Below are positions 15,101-21,626 of a DNA stretch of 23,274 nucleotides, piece after piece. The stretch's first letter is position 1. Every line of letters begins with the position of its first letter. The notes below the pieces were generated by a model. It was not told the DNA's origin and did not search any database. It worked only from the letters and a program-made list of their open reading frames with translations. Origin of the DNA: CAYJAD01 sp964372165 (GTDB lineage: Bacteria; Desulfobacterota; Desulfovibrionia; Desulfovibrionales; Desulfovibrionaceae); assembly GCA_964372165.1 (NCBI GenBank), contig CAYJPT010000020.1, forward strand, positions 1-23,274, given 5' to 3'. A program made the position numbers and the translations under genes.

Positions 15101-15406
15101 GGGGTACATCTAAGCTATAACACAGCTCTTTCAGAAAAGATCAACCTTGATATCAATGCTTTAGCAACTTGGCGGCACGAATTACTTGAAGCAAACTTAA
15201 ATACCCGTGCTGCCTTTAGTGGTTATGAGTCTGCATCATTTATAAATACTACTCCTCTTATGGGGCGCAATACTTGGGGTGCACAAGCAAGTTTTCGCCT
15301 CACTCATGTGGATAATTATTTTTTAGAAATACAACTTGGGGCTGACATAAGTGATGCTAATGCTCATAATATAAATGGTGGAATACAAATAGGTTATAGC
15401 TTTTAA
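12125..15406 (+). CDS. autotransporter (type Va secretion) with subtilisin-like protease passenger
   Basis: The 1093-aa product has a Sec signal peptide (about 1-22). An S8 subtilisin domain (about 45-345) follows, with all catalytic residues: Asp60 in LGIIDE, His90 in LHGSHVGG, Ser304 in SGTSMAAP, plus oxyanion Asn216 in AAGNEG. A beta-helical stalk follows, with one autotransporter-associated strand repeat near 505-550 (GVGTLMLRGDNTYGG). The C-terminal barrel (about 812-1093) ends in GGIQIGYSF with a terminal Phe, as BamA clients do. The protein should insert in the outer membrane and display or release a protease, as SphB1 or NalP do; whether it processes itself, other surface proteins or host targets is unknown. 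The gene stands alone. GGGGA lies about 7 bases before the ATG. Confidence 0.93.
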   Translation: MHNIKVFLCVILLVLCSNSLFAADFIAERAHNAASFDLINTSLAYRMGYTGAGVRLGIIDEAVRPTHRDFLHNLTTYPITGNIDWSINLHGSHVGGIMVSPKDGIGMHGVAHEATLHSVAYLEDYYDENFVRQTANNAFSVTDFYNSAPNMRIVNNSLGINLFPVILDKNTSQIIDGIPQHEFLNFTLSLNDTLLYEMIMNTKHNPQVVTVFAAGNEGRISASLQSSSVRYVGLDLANFLTVGSLNAPNITKNADGSLNMTPLSISTFSNLFLGMNRYAILAPGSKVYAPNASNGDYVLQSGTSMAAPVVSGSLALVQQAYPWMTGKQLVDTVLTTANNNFQAPKFVLSLATHFGDTDPSVVERRVTFYSIDGGIASNLSQAEAAQLVHESYNNSPSFDVPLSFMLSQINIGNYEVQQISKADAFGRGVLDVGKAVQGIALLDVNRLSAEHVKRVPELGNRTYALEIFDTQGYYSTFYHDIGEEKWNDNYHHPNFQTTSTLGYNTNALALNGLSAGIIKRGVGTLMLRGDNTYGGPSIIDAGTLGLKPRNDGSGGILRNSSVVVRPQGTFYSEGGVVNNGVYNNGTVYVASTPTTALTVGQYAQNYSGKLQLEVNRNNLVNNGIYANSVRLNGSLEFLLKRSFYPSHSSVMYDVFSSARQVQGTFNSVSVWENSPTLSSISPRSMGNQKYELSITRTPNAYSQYAIKPEDESVGNALSSLAHYARDDMQTLLTSLDFSSPNGADVGNALQQLGTHTQHQLAQASFAQQGTYNSLIARNMLNNASTTQKAITNKQKAEQEPSGLSAGTTTQNNWKLWGSVLGSGSWQGGHQGFDGWHSSSVGVILGADYVWQPGMSAGIHMGYASRRLEAKSDLDATTDTQSFSMGIHSYISPKSWDGWYIMGQGRIGFDNHEHDRMIRFLDYNQSNDSKWTDFTGSLLVGGGKIWHLGNFSVGPVAWLEYSLVQRPNITESHNNMLSLDMKNSTYSSLRTALGVHLSYNTALSEKINLDINALATWRHELLEANLNTRAAFSGYESASFINTTPLMGRNTWGAQASFRLTHVDNYFLEIQLGADISDANAHNINGGIQIGYSF

Positions 15407-15466
15407 ACTTGTATATTGCAGTGATAGTTTTTTTAGCATTCGTTTAAAAGCACGCTCACTCAAAAA

Positions 15467-15524
15467 ACTTCAATATCAAAGGCCTCTGTACAATGCATAG
15501 TACAGAGGCCTTTGATATTGAAGT
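15467..15524 (-). terminator. terminator with a perfect 25-bp stem
   Basis: Bases 15467-15491 are the exact reverse complement of 15500-15524, with an 8-base loop (AATGCATA). On the minus strand the stem is followed directly by T6, so it should end transcripts from the cytochrome gene. On the plus strand it follows the autotransporter stop by 60 bases but lacks a U tract. The stem is unusually long for an intrinsic terminator. Confidence 0.8.
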
Positions 15525-15549
15525 ATAAATTGTTATATGCTTACAAAAT

Positions 15550-15576
15550 AAGACTCCTGCACAATGAATTGCGCAG
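15550..15576. repeat. solo end of repeat family B
   Basis: These 27 bases match 3883-3908 except for one inserted T, giving the imperfect palindrome TGCaCAAT-GA-ATTGcGCA. It lacks the final GGAGTCT half present at 3908-3914. It lies between the terminator and the cytochrome c stop. It is probably a remnant of an element like the one at 3663-3915. Confidence 0.65.
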
Positions 15577-15605
15577 CAAACTTAATAATTCAATTTAACA
15601 TCGCT

Positions 15606-15914
15606 TTACATCTCACTAAGATATGTTGCAAGATTTAAGATGTCCTCATTGCTCATATCTTCAAATACCTCATTTTTTGCTTCAAAGAGTGGGCCGCTTA
15701 ATTTGCCAGCTTTAAATTGTTTCATTGTTTCATTCAGATACTCCATTGGTTTGCCTGCAAAAAGTGGTTCCCTTGAGTGACAATTTACACATTGTCTGTA
15801 AAGCTTTTCCCCTTGATAATAGTCCCCTTCCTCACTCCATGAGTGCAGCGGCATTGCAGTGAAAAAAATAGAGGTTAGGCTCAATATCATAAAGTTTTTT
15901 AACCTTATTTTCAT
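15606..15914 (-). CDS. small secreted monoheme c-type cytochrome
   Basis: From the ATG at 15914 the product is 102 aa, with a Sec signal peptide (about 1-27) and one heme-binding site CVNCH (Cys42, Cys45, His46). Met87 in FEDMSNED is the likely sixth heme ligand, followed by a C-terminal helix, as in class I cytochromes c. It should act in the periplasm as a small electron carrier. A frame reaches an ATG at 15947, but GGAG lies 5 bases before 15914 and the signal peptide is better from there. No oxidase or other redox partner gene lies next to it, so the partner is unknown. The neighbouring PEBP gene is about 100 bases upstream on the same strand. Confidence 0.88.
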   Translation of the reverse strand: MKIRLKNFMILSLTSIFFTAMPLHSWSEEGDYYQGEKLYRQCVNCHSREPLFAGKPMEYLNETMKQFKAGKLSGPLFEAKNEVFEDMSNEDILNLATYLSEM

Positions 15915-15971
15915 ACATTCTCCAAGCGAGCAAAAAATACTTACCACTGCTATACTGTTGTTGTTTTATAT

Positions 15972-16006
15972 TTAAGGAAACGCTGATTTAATCAACGTTT
16001 CCTTAA
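15972..16006. repeat. compact copy of repeat family A
   Basis: TTAAGGAAACG (15972-15982) pairs perfectly with CGTTTCCTTAA (15996-16006) around a 13-base loop. Its first 25 bases match 11501-11525 at 24 positions. It looks like a deletion derivative retaining just the outer hairpin. It lies 5 bases after the end of the PEBP-like gene and may now serve as its 3' hairpin. Confidence 0.65.
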
Positions 16007-16011
16007 GGCAA

Positions 16012-16611
16012 TTAGTTTCGATAAGAGCCTTTTAGCGTGTATGTAGATAAAATATGCCCGTCCATTTTTTTATAAAGATCGTTGTATAAAAAACCATTTT
16101 CAAGGTCCAATAATGTGTCTAGAGCATAAACATGTATTTCATAAATATGTGGAGCATCTGGTGGAGCCATGCCGCCATAAAATGAGGATAGTTCCTTACT
16201 TTGATTACCACCTTGTATGCTCATCCAGCTATTTAAGCCTTGTACAAAATCCTTAGCATTTTGGCTTTCATTTTCTTTAAGTTCAGTTTTTGTAATGTTT
16301 GCAGCTGTCCAATGAATCCAAGAAAATCCACCACTAACAGGAAATGCATCCTTATCTTCTAAAACTATAACAAAAGATTTAGTATTTTCAGGCGCATTTT
16401 CTATTTTAAGGGGTAAAGAATACGTGGGCATGCCGTGTGAGTTAAATTGAGTGCCATGCTTACCATATTTGTCCTCAATCACACCGTTTATTATTCCTGT
16501 ACTTGTTACTATCATGTTATTTTCCTTTGCATTTGTTGGTTGAGAGTTAAACAATACTGCTACACCACTTAATACCACTAACAAAGTTAAAGCTATTTTT
16601 TTAATATCCAT
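16012..16611 (-). CDS. exported PEBP-like protein (YbhB/YbcL family)
   Basis: The 199-aa product starts with a hydrophobic signal sequence (about 7-28), and the rest is the phosphatidylethanolamine-binding-protein fold. Visible family segments are the F-V-I-V-L-E-D-K-D-A stretch (about 80-89), the SWIHWTAANI stretch (about 97-106) with the conserved His, and YGGMAPPDAPHIYEIHVYAL (about 144-163). Bacterial members bind anions or small ligands, and their biological role is mostly unknown; here the signal peptide puts it in the periplasm. AAGGAG lies 7 bases before the ATG. The hxlR gene ends 97 bases upstream on the same strand, so this gene is a natural candidate target of that regulator. Confidence 0.88.
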   Translation of the reverse strand: MDIKKIALTLLVVLSGVAVLFNSQPTNAKENNMIVTSTGIINGVIEDKYGKHGTQFNSHGMPTYSLPLKIENAPENTKSFVIVLEDKDAFPVSGGFSWIHWTAANITKTELKENESQNAKDFVQGLNSWMSIQGGNQSKELSSFYGGMAPPDAPHIYEIHVYALDTLLDLENGFLYNDLYKKMDGHILSTYTLKGSYRN

Positions 16612-16657
16612 TTGAAGTCTCCTTTATGATGAATTAAAAATAGCTTAATATCAAAAT

Positions 16658-16675
16658 GTAATAGTTGTAAATTAC
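16658..16675. promoter_or_regulatory. palindrome in the hxlR-PEBP gap
   Basis: GTAAT (16658-16662) is the reverse complement of ATTAC (16671-16675), with 8 bases between. It lies 47 bases upstream of the PEBP gene start, in the expected promoter zone. HxlR-family regulators bind palindromes of about this size. The half sites differ from those upstream of hxlR, so it may not be the same operator. Confidence 0.3.
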
Positions 16676-16708
16676 CTACTTTTTTGTGGGTATGAATTTT
16701 TTATGCTC

Positions 16709-17062
16709 TCATAAGTTTTCGCAAAGTTGTTTTTCCATGCCGTTTTGTTGCATATAGTCAATGCCTAGTTTTTGCATAATTATTAAAGCCTCAAGAATTT
16801 TATAACCTCGATTGGGAGTTAAAAAATACTCAACCTTAAGTGGGTAACCATCAAATTGATTTTTTTCTACAAAACCATAGTCTATAAGTTCTTTTAAATG
16901 TTGGAGAAGCATTTTTTGTGTAATACCATTAATTTTTTTTTCAAGCTGAGATAAGGAATTTTTACCATCACGCAGTCGCCAAATAATAATAGGCTTCCAT
17001 TTCCCTTTCATCATATCGTGAGTAAGTTCTAAAGGGCAAGTAAAGCTATTTCTAATTTTCAT
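16709..17062 (-). CDS. HxlR-family winged-helix regulator
   Basis: The 117-aa protein matches the HxlR layout: FTCPLELTHDMMKGKWKPII at the start, then a winged helix with SQLEKKINGITQKMLLQHLKEL as the recognition region (about 38-59), and the wing VEYFLTPNRG near 76-85. Members act as dimers. Some, such as HypR and YodB of Bacillus, sense quinones or disulfide stress through a cysteine near the N-terminus, and Cys9 is in that position here. AGGA lies about 7 bases before the ATG. A palindrome just upstream (17088-17108) is a candidate autoregulatory operator. The PEBP gene downstream may be a target. The inducing signal is not known from sequence. Confidence 0.9.
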   Translation of the reverse strand: MKIRNSFTCPLELTHDMMKGKWKPIIIWRLRDGKNSLSQLEKKINGITQKMLLQHLKELIDYGFVEKNQFDGYPLKVEYFLTPNRGYKILEALIIMQKLGIDYMQQNGMEKQLCENL

Positions 17063-17087
17063 GTATTAATCCTAGTGTGCATTGCAT

Positions 17088-17108
17088 ATCTGTCTAATAT
17101 ATACAGAT
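17088..17108. promoter_or_regulatory. candidate HxlR operator upstream of hxlR
   Basis: ATCTGT (17088-17093) and ACAGAT (17103-17108) form an inverted repeat with 9 AT-rich bases between. The spacer read on the minus strand is ATATATTAG, which could contain the -10 box of the hxlR promoter. The site sits 26 bases before the hxlR start, in the 53-base gap after the upstream operon. Confidence 0.4.
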
Positions 17109-17115
17109 GATTAAA

Positions 17116-19818
17116 TTACTTAGACCTATTGGATAATATTTCTGTAACCATTTGCTTAGCAATGTCGAGTTGACTTTCACGTGTAGGAGCAAGTCCATTA
17201 AGCTTTGCATTTTTTGTAGCTATTAAAATATTTTTAAATTCCGGTCCTGGCTGGAGCCCTAAATCCATTAAATCTTGCCCATTGATGGAAATTTTTGCAT
17301 GTTGCCATGTGGTAAGATAACGTGAAAGTGCTTTTTTGAGTTTTTCTGATACTGTTCTACTCATTGCAAATAGTATGACTTCAATAGATATATGTTCTAA
17401 AATATCACACAAATCACTAACTTGCTTATGTTTATTTTTATTCCATTCTTTAATGCGCAAACGTGTGCTGCGTACTCTTTCCCGAAATTGTAAAAATGCC
17501 TTTTGCTGTATGCTGGTAGCACCTATGCGCTTTATAACTTCACTGCATTCTTTATGTCCAAGCTTATGGCATAGGGCTAAGATATAGAGCAACCATTGTT
17601 GAGGATTTTGTTCAAAATACAAAAGACGATACCAGTCTAAGATATCTTTTACAGAGTTTAATAAGGTCAATTTTTCTTGTGAAAGCTGTAAAAATGGATG
17701 AATTGCCGGTAGAAGACCAATATTATCCAAACGCATCAATATAGCTACTGGGTTAGACTCAACAAAGTTTAGGCTTAACTCATGAAAAAGCCTTGAACCG
17801 TGAAGTTGCTCCATTAAATGTCGATTTATGGCTTTTTTAATAAGTTTTTCATGTGCCTCCCCAAGCTTAAACCCATACCTTTGTTCAAAGCGTATTGCTC
17901 GCAAGCAACGTGAGGGATCTTCTATAAAACTTAATGAATGTAATAAGCGAATACGTTTATCATTAATGTCTTGCTGACCGCCAAAAAAATCCACCAAACG
18001 ACCAAAAACATCTTTATCTAAGCGAATAGCTAAGGCATTGATTGTAAAATCACGTCTGATAAGGTCGAGTTTTAATGAGGATTGATTGACTGATGGCATG
18101 GCAGCAGCATGCTTGTAATATTCAAGTCTGGCCGTTGCTACATCAATGTTGCGCACTTTTTTTGCAGAGTCCTTAAAAATAACAACAGCAGTTAAAAACT
18201 CTTGATGCTCTCTAACACGGCCCTTTAATATTTTACCAAGTTCTCTTGCAAAGGCAATGGCGTCACCTTCAACCACTATGTCTATATCAAAAGTCGGTTG
18301 ATTTAGCAAAAGGTCACGTACAAAGCCACCTACAGCATAGGTGTGCATATTTGTATTGTGCCCAAGCTCGCTTATGGTTTTTAACAAAGCAAATATATCC
18401 TTTGGTAAACGCTCTCGCATCATTGTTATAAGTGAGCGTTCTTTACGACCTTCACGTAAAGTTATTGGGGCATCATTTGACTTATCTGTATATATTTGTA
18501 TGAGATCTGAATGTGAGATTACTCCAACCACTTCATCATTTTCTACAATAGGTACTAGCTGCTGCCTTAAACCCACAAGAATATGAATAACTTTTCCAAG
18601 GCTTGCATCAGGTGGTAGAGTTTGCACCTCTTGGCTCATATAATGGTCAAGTTGGTTCTCATTAAGATTGACCCCTCTACTTGCGGTGAGTACATCTAAA
18701 ATACCAACACATTTGCGAGTGCCTTTTTTGAAAATGGGTATGGCTTTAAAACCATATTGCAATAATAAGGTATGAGCATCTTGCATGCTTTTATCATCTT
18801 CAATGCCAATGGGATGTGGAGTCATATAATCACGAGCGAATTTGTCACTTTGTACCTGACTTGAAAGGTTTTGCAAAATAAGCTCACGTATTTGGTACAT
18901 TGTTTTTTCACGAACTGTAGCAGAGGCTGCATAAGAATGCCCACCACCACCTAAAGCCACACATACTTTACCAACATCTATAGCACTATTGCGACTTCTA
19001 CCCACAACAGTAATGCAATCACCCATACGCCCAAGTGCAAAAAGAACTTTAAAACGCTCCATTTCCATAAGCTTATGTGCCAATAAGGCAAAATCCCCAA
19101 GGTAATGTTCCATAGAAATATCAGCAATTACAACGGTTTCATTTCCTACTGTATAGGATGTAGCAGATTCAAGTAATGCATTAAGAGCTTGTATGTGAGT
19201 GCTTGTTAGTTCATGTGCTGCAAGATCTGCAATGGTATTAACATCCATGCCTTTTTCTAGTAGCCATGCTGCGGCAATATAATCATGTGTTGTTGTTGAT
19301 GCATAGGTAAATGAGCCTGTATCAGCATAGATGCCAAGTCCAAGTATGGTGGCGTCTTGGCACGAAATTGCAAGGTTGTTAGACTGAATTTCACGAAGCA
19401 AAAGGGTAGTTGTTGCGCCAAGTTTGTCCACATTGCAATATGGTGTATTGATATCATCCTGAGAGGGGGGATGATGATCCCATATATAAATTTCTAAATC
19501 TTCACGTTCTAATAATTGCTTAACATGCGGAACACGTGAATATTGGCGTGTATCAACAATGATGAGGCGTGTTATGCTATCCCAATTGATTTTGCTTATT
19601 TCCTTAAAATTATACATGAATTGCGCTGTTTCTGTATAAAAGTTTAATAAGCTTTTTTCTTGTGTGCCAGGAAAAAGTAGCATTGCGCCGGGGTAAATTA
19701 ATTGAGCGGCAATAATGGAGGCAAATGCATCAAAATCTGCATTGCTATGGCAAGTGATTAAAGTATCGCTTTGTTCTTGAGTTGAGTTTAAAATTCTAGG
19801 TGTAAATGTACAACTCAT
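17116..19818 (-). CDS. DHH-CBS-nucleotidyltransferase fusion (tRNA A-adding or CCA-adding enzyme)
   Basis: The 900-aa protein joins three modules. Residues 20-320 are a DHH/DHHA1 phosphoesterase with HSNADFDA (24-31), VDTRQ (88-92), DHH at 114-116 and GGGGH at 290-294. Residues about 330-445 are two CBS domains, which usually bind adenine nucleotides. Residues about 490-900 are a class II poly(A) polymerase/tRNA nucleotidyltransferase head with GG (497-498) and the metal-binding DID (511-513), followed by RRDFTINALA and the helical neck and body. Such fusions are known in deltaproteobacteria, where A-adding and CC-adding work can be split between two enzymes. The DHH part may degrade a small nucleotide or oligonucleotide; this is inferred. 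AGGA precedes the ATG. It is the last gene of the operon, 8 bases after xerD. Confidence 0.92.
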   Translation of the reverse strand: MSCTFTPRILNSTQEQSDTLITCHSNADFDAFASIIAAQLIYPGAMLLFPGTQEKSLLNFYTETAQFMYNFKEISKINWDSITRLIIVDTRQYSRVPHVKQLLEREDLEIYIWDHHPPSQDDINTPYCNVDKLGATTTLLLREIQSNNLAISCQDATILGLGIYADTGSFTYASTTTHDYIAAAWLLEKGMDVNTIADLAAHELTSTHIQALNALLESATSYTVGNETVVIADISMEHYLGDFALLAHKLMEMERFKVLFALGRMGDCITVVGRSRNSAIDVGKVCVALGGGGHSYAASATVREKTMYQIRELILQNLSSQVQSDKFARDYMTPHPIGIEDDKSMQDAHTLLLQYGFKAIPIFKKGTRKCVGILDVLTASRGVNLNENQLDHYMSQEVQTLPPDASLGKVIHILVGLRQQLVPIVENDEVVGVISHSDLIQIYTDKSNDAPITLREGRKERSLITMMRERLPKDIFALLKTISELGHNTNMHTYAVGGFVRDLLLNQPTFDIDIVVEGDAIAFARELGKILKGRVREHQEFLTAVVIFKDSAKKVRNIDVATARLEYYKHAAAMPSVNQSSLKLDLIRRDFTINALAIRLDKDVFGRLVDFFGGQQDINDKRIRLLHSLSFIEDPSRCLRAIRFEQRYGFKLGEAHEKLIKKAINRHLMEQLHGSRLFHELSLNFVESNPVAILMRLDNIGLLPAIHPFLQLSQEKLTLLNSVKDILDWYRLLYFEQNPQQWLLYILALCHKLGHKECSEVIKRIGATSIQQKAFLQFRERVRSTRLRIKEWNKNKHKQVSDLCDILEHISIEVILFAMSRTVSEKLKKALSRYLTTWQHAKISINGQDLMDLGLQPGPEFKNILIATKNAKLNGLAPTRESQLDIAKQMVTEILSNRSK

Positions 19819-19826
19819 TTTTTTTC

Positions 19827-20735
19827 CTATGTTAAATTGCGAGGGTGAAAACGCTTATGTATGTCTAAAAGACGACGAGTTTGTACATGAGTGTATATTT
19901 CTGTTGCACCTATATGGCTGTGTCCCAATAGAATTTGCACTGTGCGTAAGTCAGCACCACCCTCTAACAAATGTGTTGCAAAAGAATGACGAAAGGTATG
20001 CGGGGATATAGAGCGTGTTATACCGGCGGCTACAGCATACTTTTTGACCATTTTCCAAATATATTGACGTGTAAGACCTCGCCCAGAGCGATTAAGAAAT
20101 ATAAAATCTTCTTTTGGTACAAAAAGTGACCGCCAGTGTTCTAAATACTCTTCAAGTAAATGCATAGCCTTGGCATGAACAGGTACAATGCGCTCCTTTG
20201 AGCCTTTACCAAAAACACGTAATAAGCGACGTTGATTATCTATATTTGCAGTGTTTAACTCACATAGCTCGGAAACACGTAAACCAGAAGCATATAATAA
20301 TTCCAATATACATCTGTCTCTTTGTCCAAGGCGATCTTGCATATTTGGTTTATCAAGTAAGTTCTTAACTTCTTCTTGGCTTAAAAAATCAGGAAGTAGC
20401 GATGGTAGTTTAGGGCTTTCTAACAATGATGCAGGGTTTTTAGATAGAAATCCATGTTCTACGCAATATGCAAAAAATCCACGCAAGCTTGATAAATGAC
20501 GCGAAAGAGTGCGCCCAGCATTACCTCGTACACGCAACCATGCTAGATATAAAAAAAGCTCCTGTTCTCCAAAGTCTTTGCTTTGTAAGTTATGCTCACC
20601 TTCATTTAAGTAAATAATAAAGTTCTTAAGGTCTTGCCCATAAGATGCTGCTGTGTGAGGAGATAAACCACGTTCAGCTAATAAATGGTCTAACCACTGT
20701 TCAGCCATATGGTCAAGGTGTAGAAAGTCAGACAT
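19827..20735 (-). CDS. xerD: XerC/XerD-type tyrosine recombinase
   Basis: From the ATG at 20735 the product is 302 aa, close to XerD (298 in E. coli). The N-terminal SAM-like core-binding domain (about 8-95) contains the family stretch GLSPHTAASYGQDL. The catalytic domain has the full set: Arg153 in SGLRVSEL, Lys177, His246 and Arg249 in PHTFRHSFATHLLEGGADLR, His272 in LLGHSHI, and nucleophile Tyr281 in EIYTHV. Its role should be resolving chromosome dimers at dif at the division site. A GTG at 20747 would add four residues; neither start has a clear ribosome binding site. The conserved operon setting beside folK and the nucleotidyltransferase argues for a housekeeping Xer protein and not a phage integrase. 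XerC versus XerD cannot be settled by eye. Confidence 0.9.
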   Translation of the reverse strand: MSDFLHLDHMAEQWLDHLLAERGLSPHTAASYGQDLKNFIIYLNEGEHNLQSKDFGEQELFLYLAWLRVRGNAGRTLSRHLSSLRGFFAYCVEHGFLSKNPASLLESPKLPSLLPDFLSQEEVKNLLDKPNMQDRLGQRDRCILELLYASGLRVSELCELNTANIDNQRRLLRVFGKGSKERIVPVHAKAMHLLEEYLEHWRSLFVPKEDFIFLNRSGRGLTRQYIWKMVKKYAVAAGITRSISPHTFRHSFATHLLEGGADLRTVQILLGHSHIGATEIYTHVQTRRLLDIHKRFHPRNLT

Positions 20736-20780
20736 TGATGCATGCACACTTTATTATGAAATTATCATGTTTATAAATTT

Positions 20781-21080
20781 TTAGTCGTCCTTTGTGGTTT
20801 GATTTGGCAATACACGGCCACCACTTTCAAGGCGTTTTAAAAAACTATCCCTACAGTCATAACTACAAAAACGATGTATTACATCTCCATCTTTTACTGT
20901 AATGGAGCTATCTATATCAATATACGCACCACATTCAGGGTCTTTAATCATCTCACCAGAGGCGACCTTACTTTCCATTTCTGCAGGGTCATCTTTTTTA
21001 GCCAATTTTTTTTTGATGTCATTGGCAAAGAGTCTGTACAACACATAACAAGCAACAGCTAAGATAATCCATTTTAACAT
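20781..21080 (-). CDS. small membrane-anchored YHS/TRASH-like metal-binding protein (PP0621-like)
   Basis: The 99-aa protein starts with one membrane helix (about 4-19) and a basic linker. A compact domain follows with KDPECGAY (Cys50) and HRFCSYDCRDSF (Cys72 and Cys76). This spacing resembles YHS, TRASH and PP0621-type domains, which can bind a metal ion through cysteines. No enzyme motif is present, and the function is unknown. AAGGAG lies about 6 bases before the ATG. It is 27 bases after folK and about 45 bases before xerD, so it is part of that operon. Confidence 0.75.
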   Translation of the reverse strand: MLKWIILAVACYVLYRLFANDIKKKLAKKDDPAEMESKVASGEMIKDPECGAYIDIDSSITVKDGDVIHRFCSYDCRDSFLKRLESGGRVLPNQTTKDD

Positions 21081-21107
21081 AAATAAACTCCTTATATATA
21101 AACATAA

Positions 21108-21626
21108 TTATTCTTGATAAATTTTTTGATCTAGCACTTTATATTTAATTTGTGCAAGACAATGCTCAATCTCAAAAGGTAGTATATCCTGTCCGCAAAC
21201 ATCACGCAAGGGTATGAGTACAAAGGCCCTTTGCGTCATACGTGGATGCGGAATTGTACAAAGCGAATCATTGCTTTTTTCATTACCAAACATTAATAAG
21301 TCTAAGTCAATGCAACGTGGGCCATTGCGTAATAGCTTATTGCTAGGGCGAATTCTGCCAATTTTTGACTCAATATCTTGCAGCAATTTTAATAAATCCT
21401 GAGCTGTCCATGAGCATGTGCACTCAATACGTATGACTTGATTACTAAACCAAGTTTGCTCTTTTATGCCTTGTGGCTCTGTTACATACGTTGGTGATAC
21501 GGCGCATATTTTTATACCTCGTGTTGCTTCTAGCATACTGATTGCATCATTTAAATGTTTTGCAGTATCTCCTTCATTAGAACCAAGCCCTACATATGCA
21601 ATGGTTAAGTGTTTATTATTTGGCAT
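21108..21626 (-). CDS. folK: 2-amino-4-hydroxy-6-hydroxymethyldihydropteridine pyrophosphokinase
   Basis: The enzyme transfers pyrophosphate from ATP to 6-hydroxymethyl-7,8-dihydropterin in folate synthesis. The 172-aa product has AYVGLGSNEGD (10-20), the substrate loop SPTYVTEPQG (about 44-53), and the signature RNGPRCIDLDLLMFG (about 100-114) with two metal-binding Asp residues. IPHPRMTQRAFVLIPL follows (about 124-139). The length is normal. Its start overlaps the end of the M23 peptidase gene by 11 bases, which suggests translational coupling. folB or folP are not next to it. Confidence 0.95.
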   Translation of the reverse strand: MPNNKHLTIAYVGLGSNEGDTAKHLNDAISMLEATRGIKICAVSPTYVTEPQGIKEQTWFSNQVIRIECTCSWTAQDLLKLLQDIESKIGRIRPSNKLLRNGPRCIDLDLLMFGNEKSNDSLCTIPHPRMTQRAFVLIPLRDVCGQDILPFEIEHCLAQIKYKVLDQKIYQE

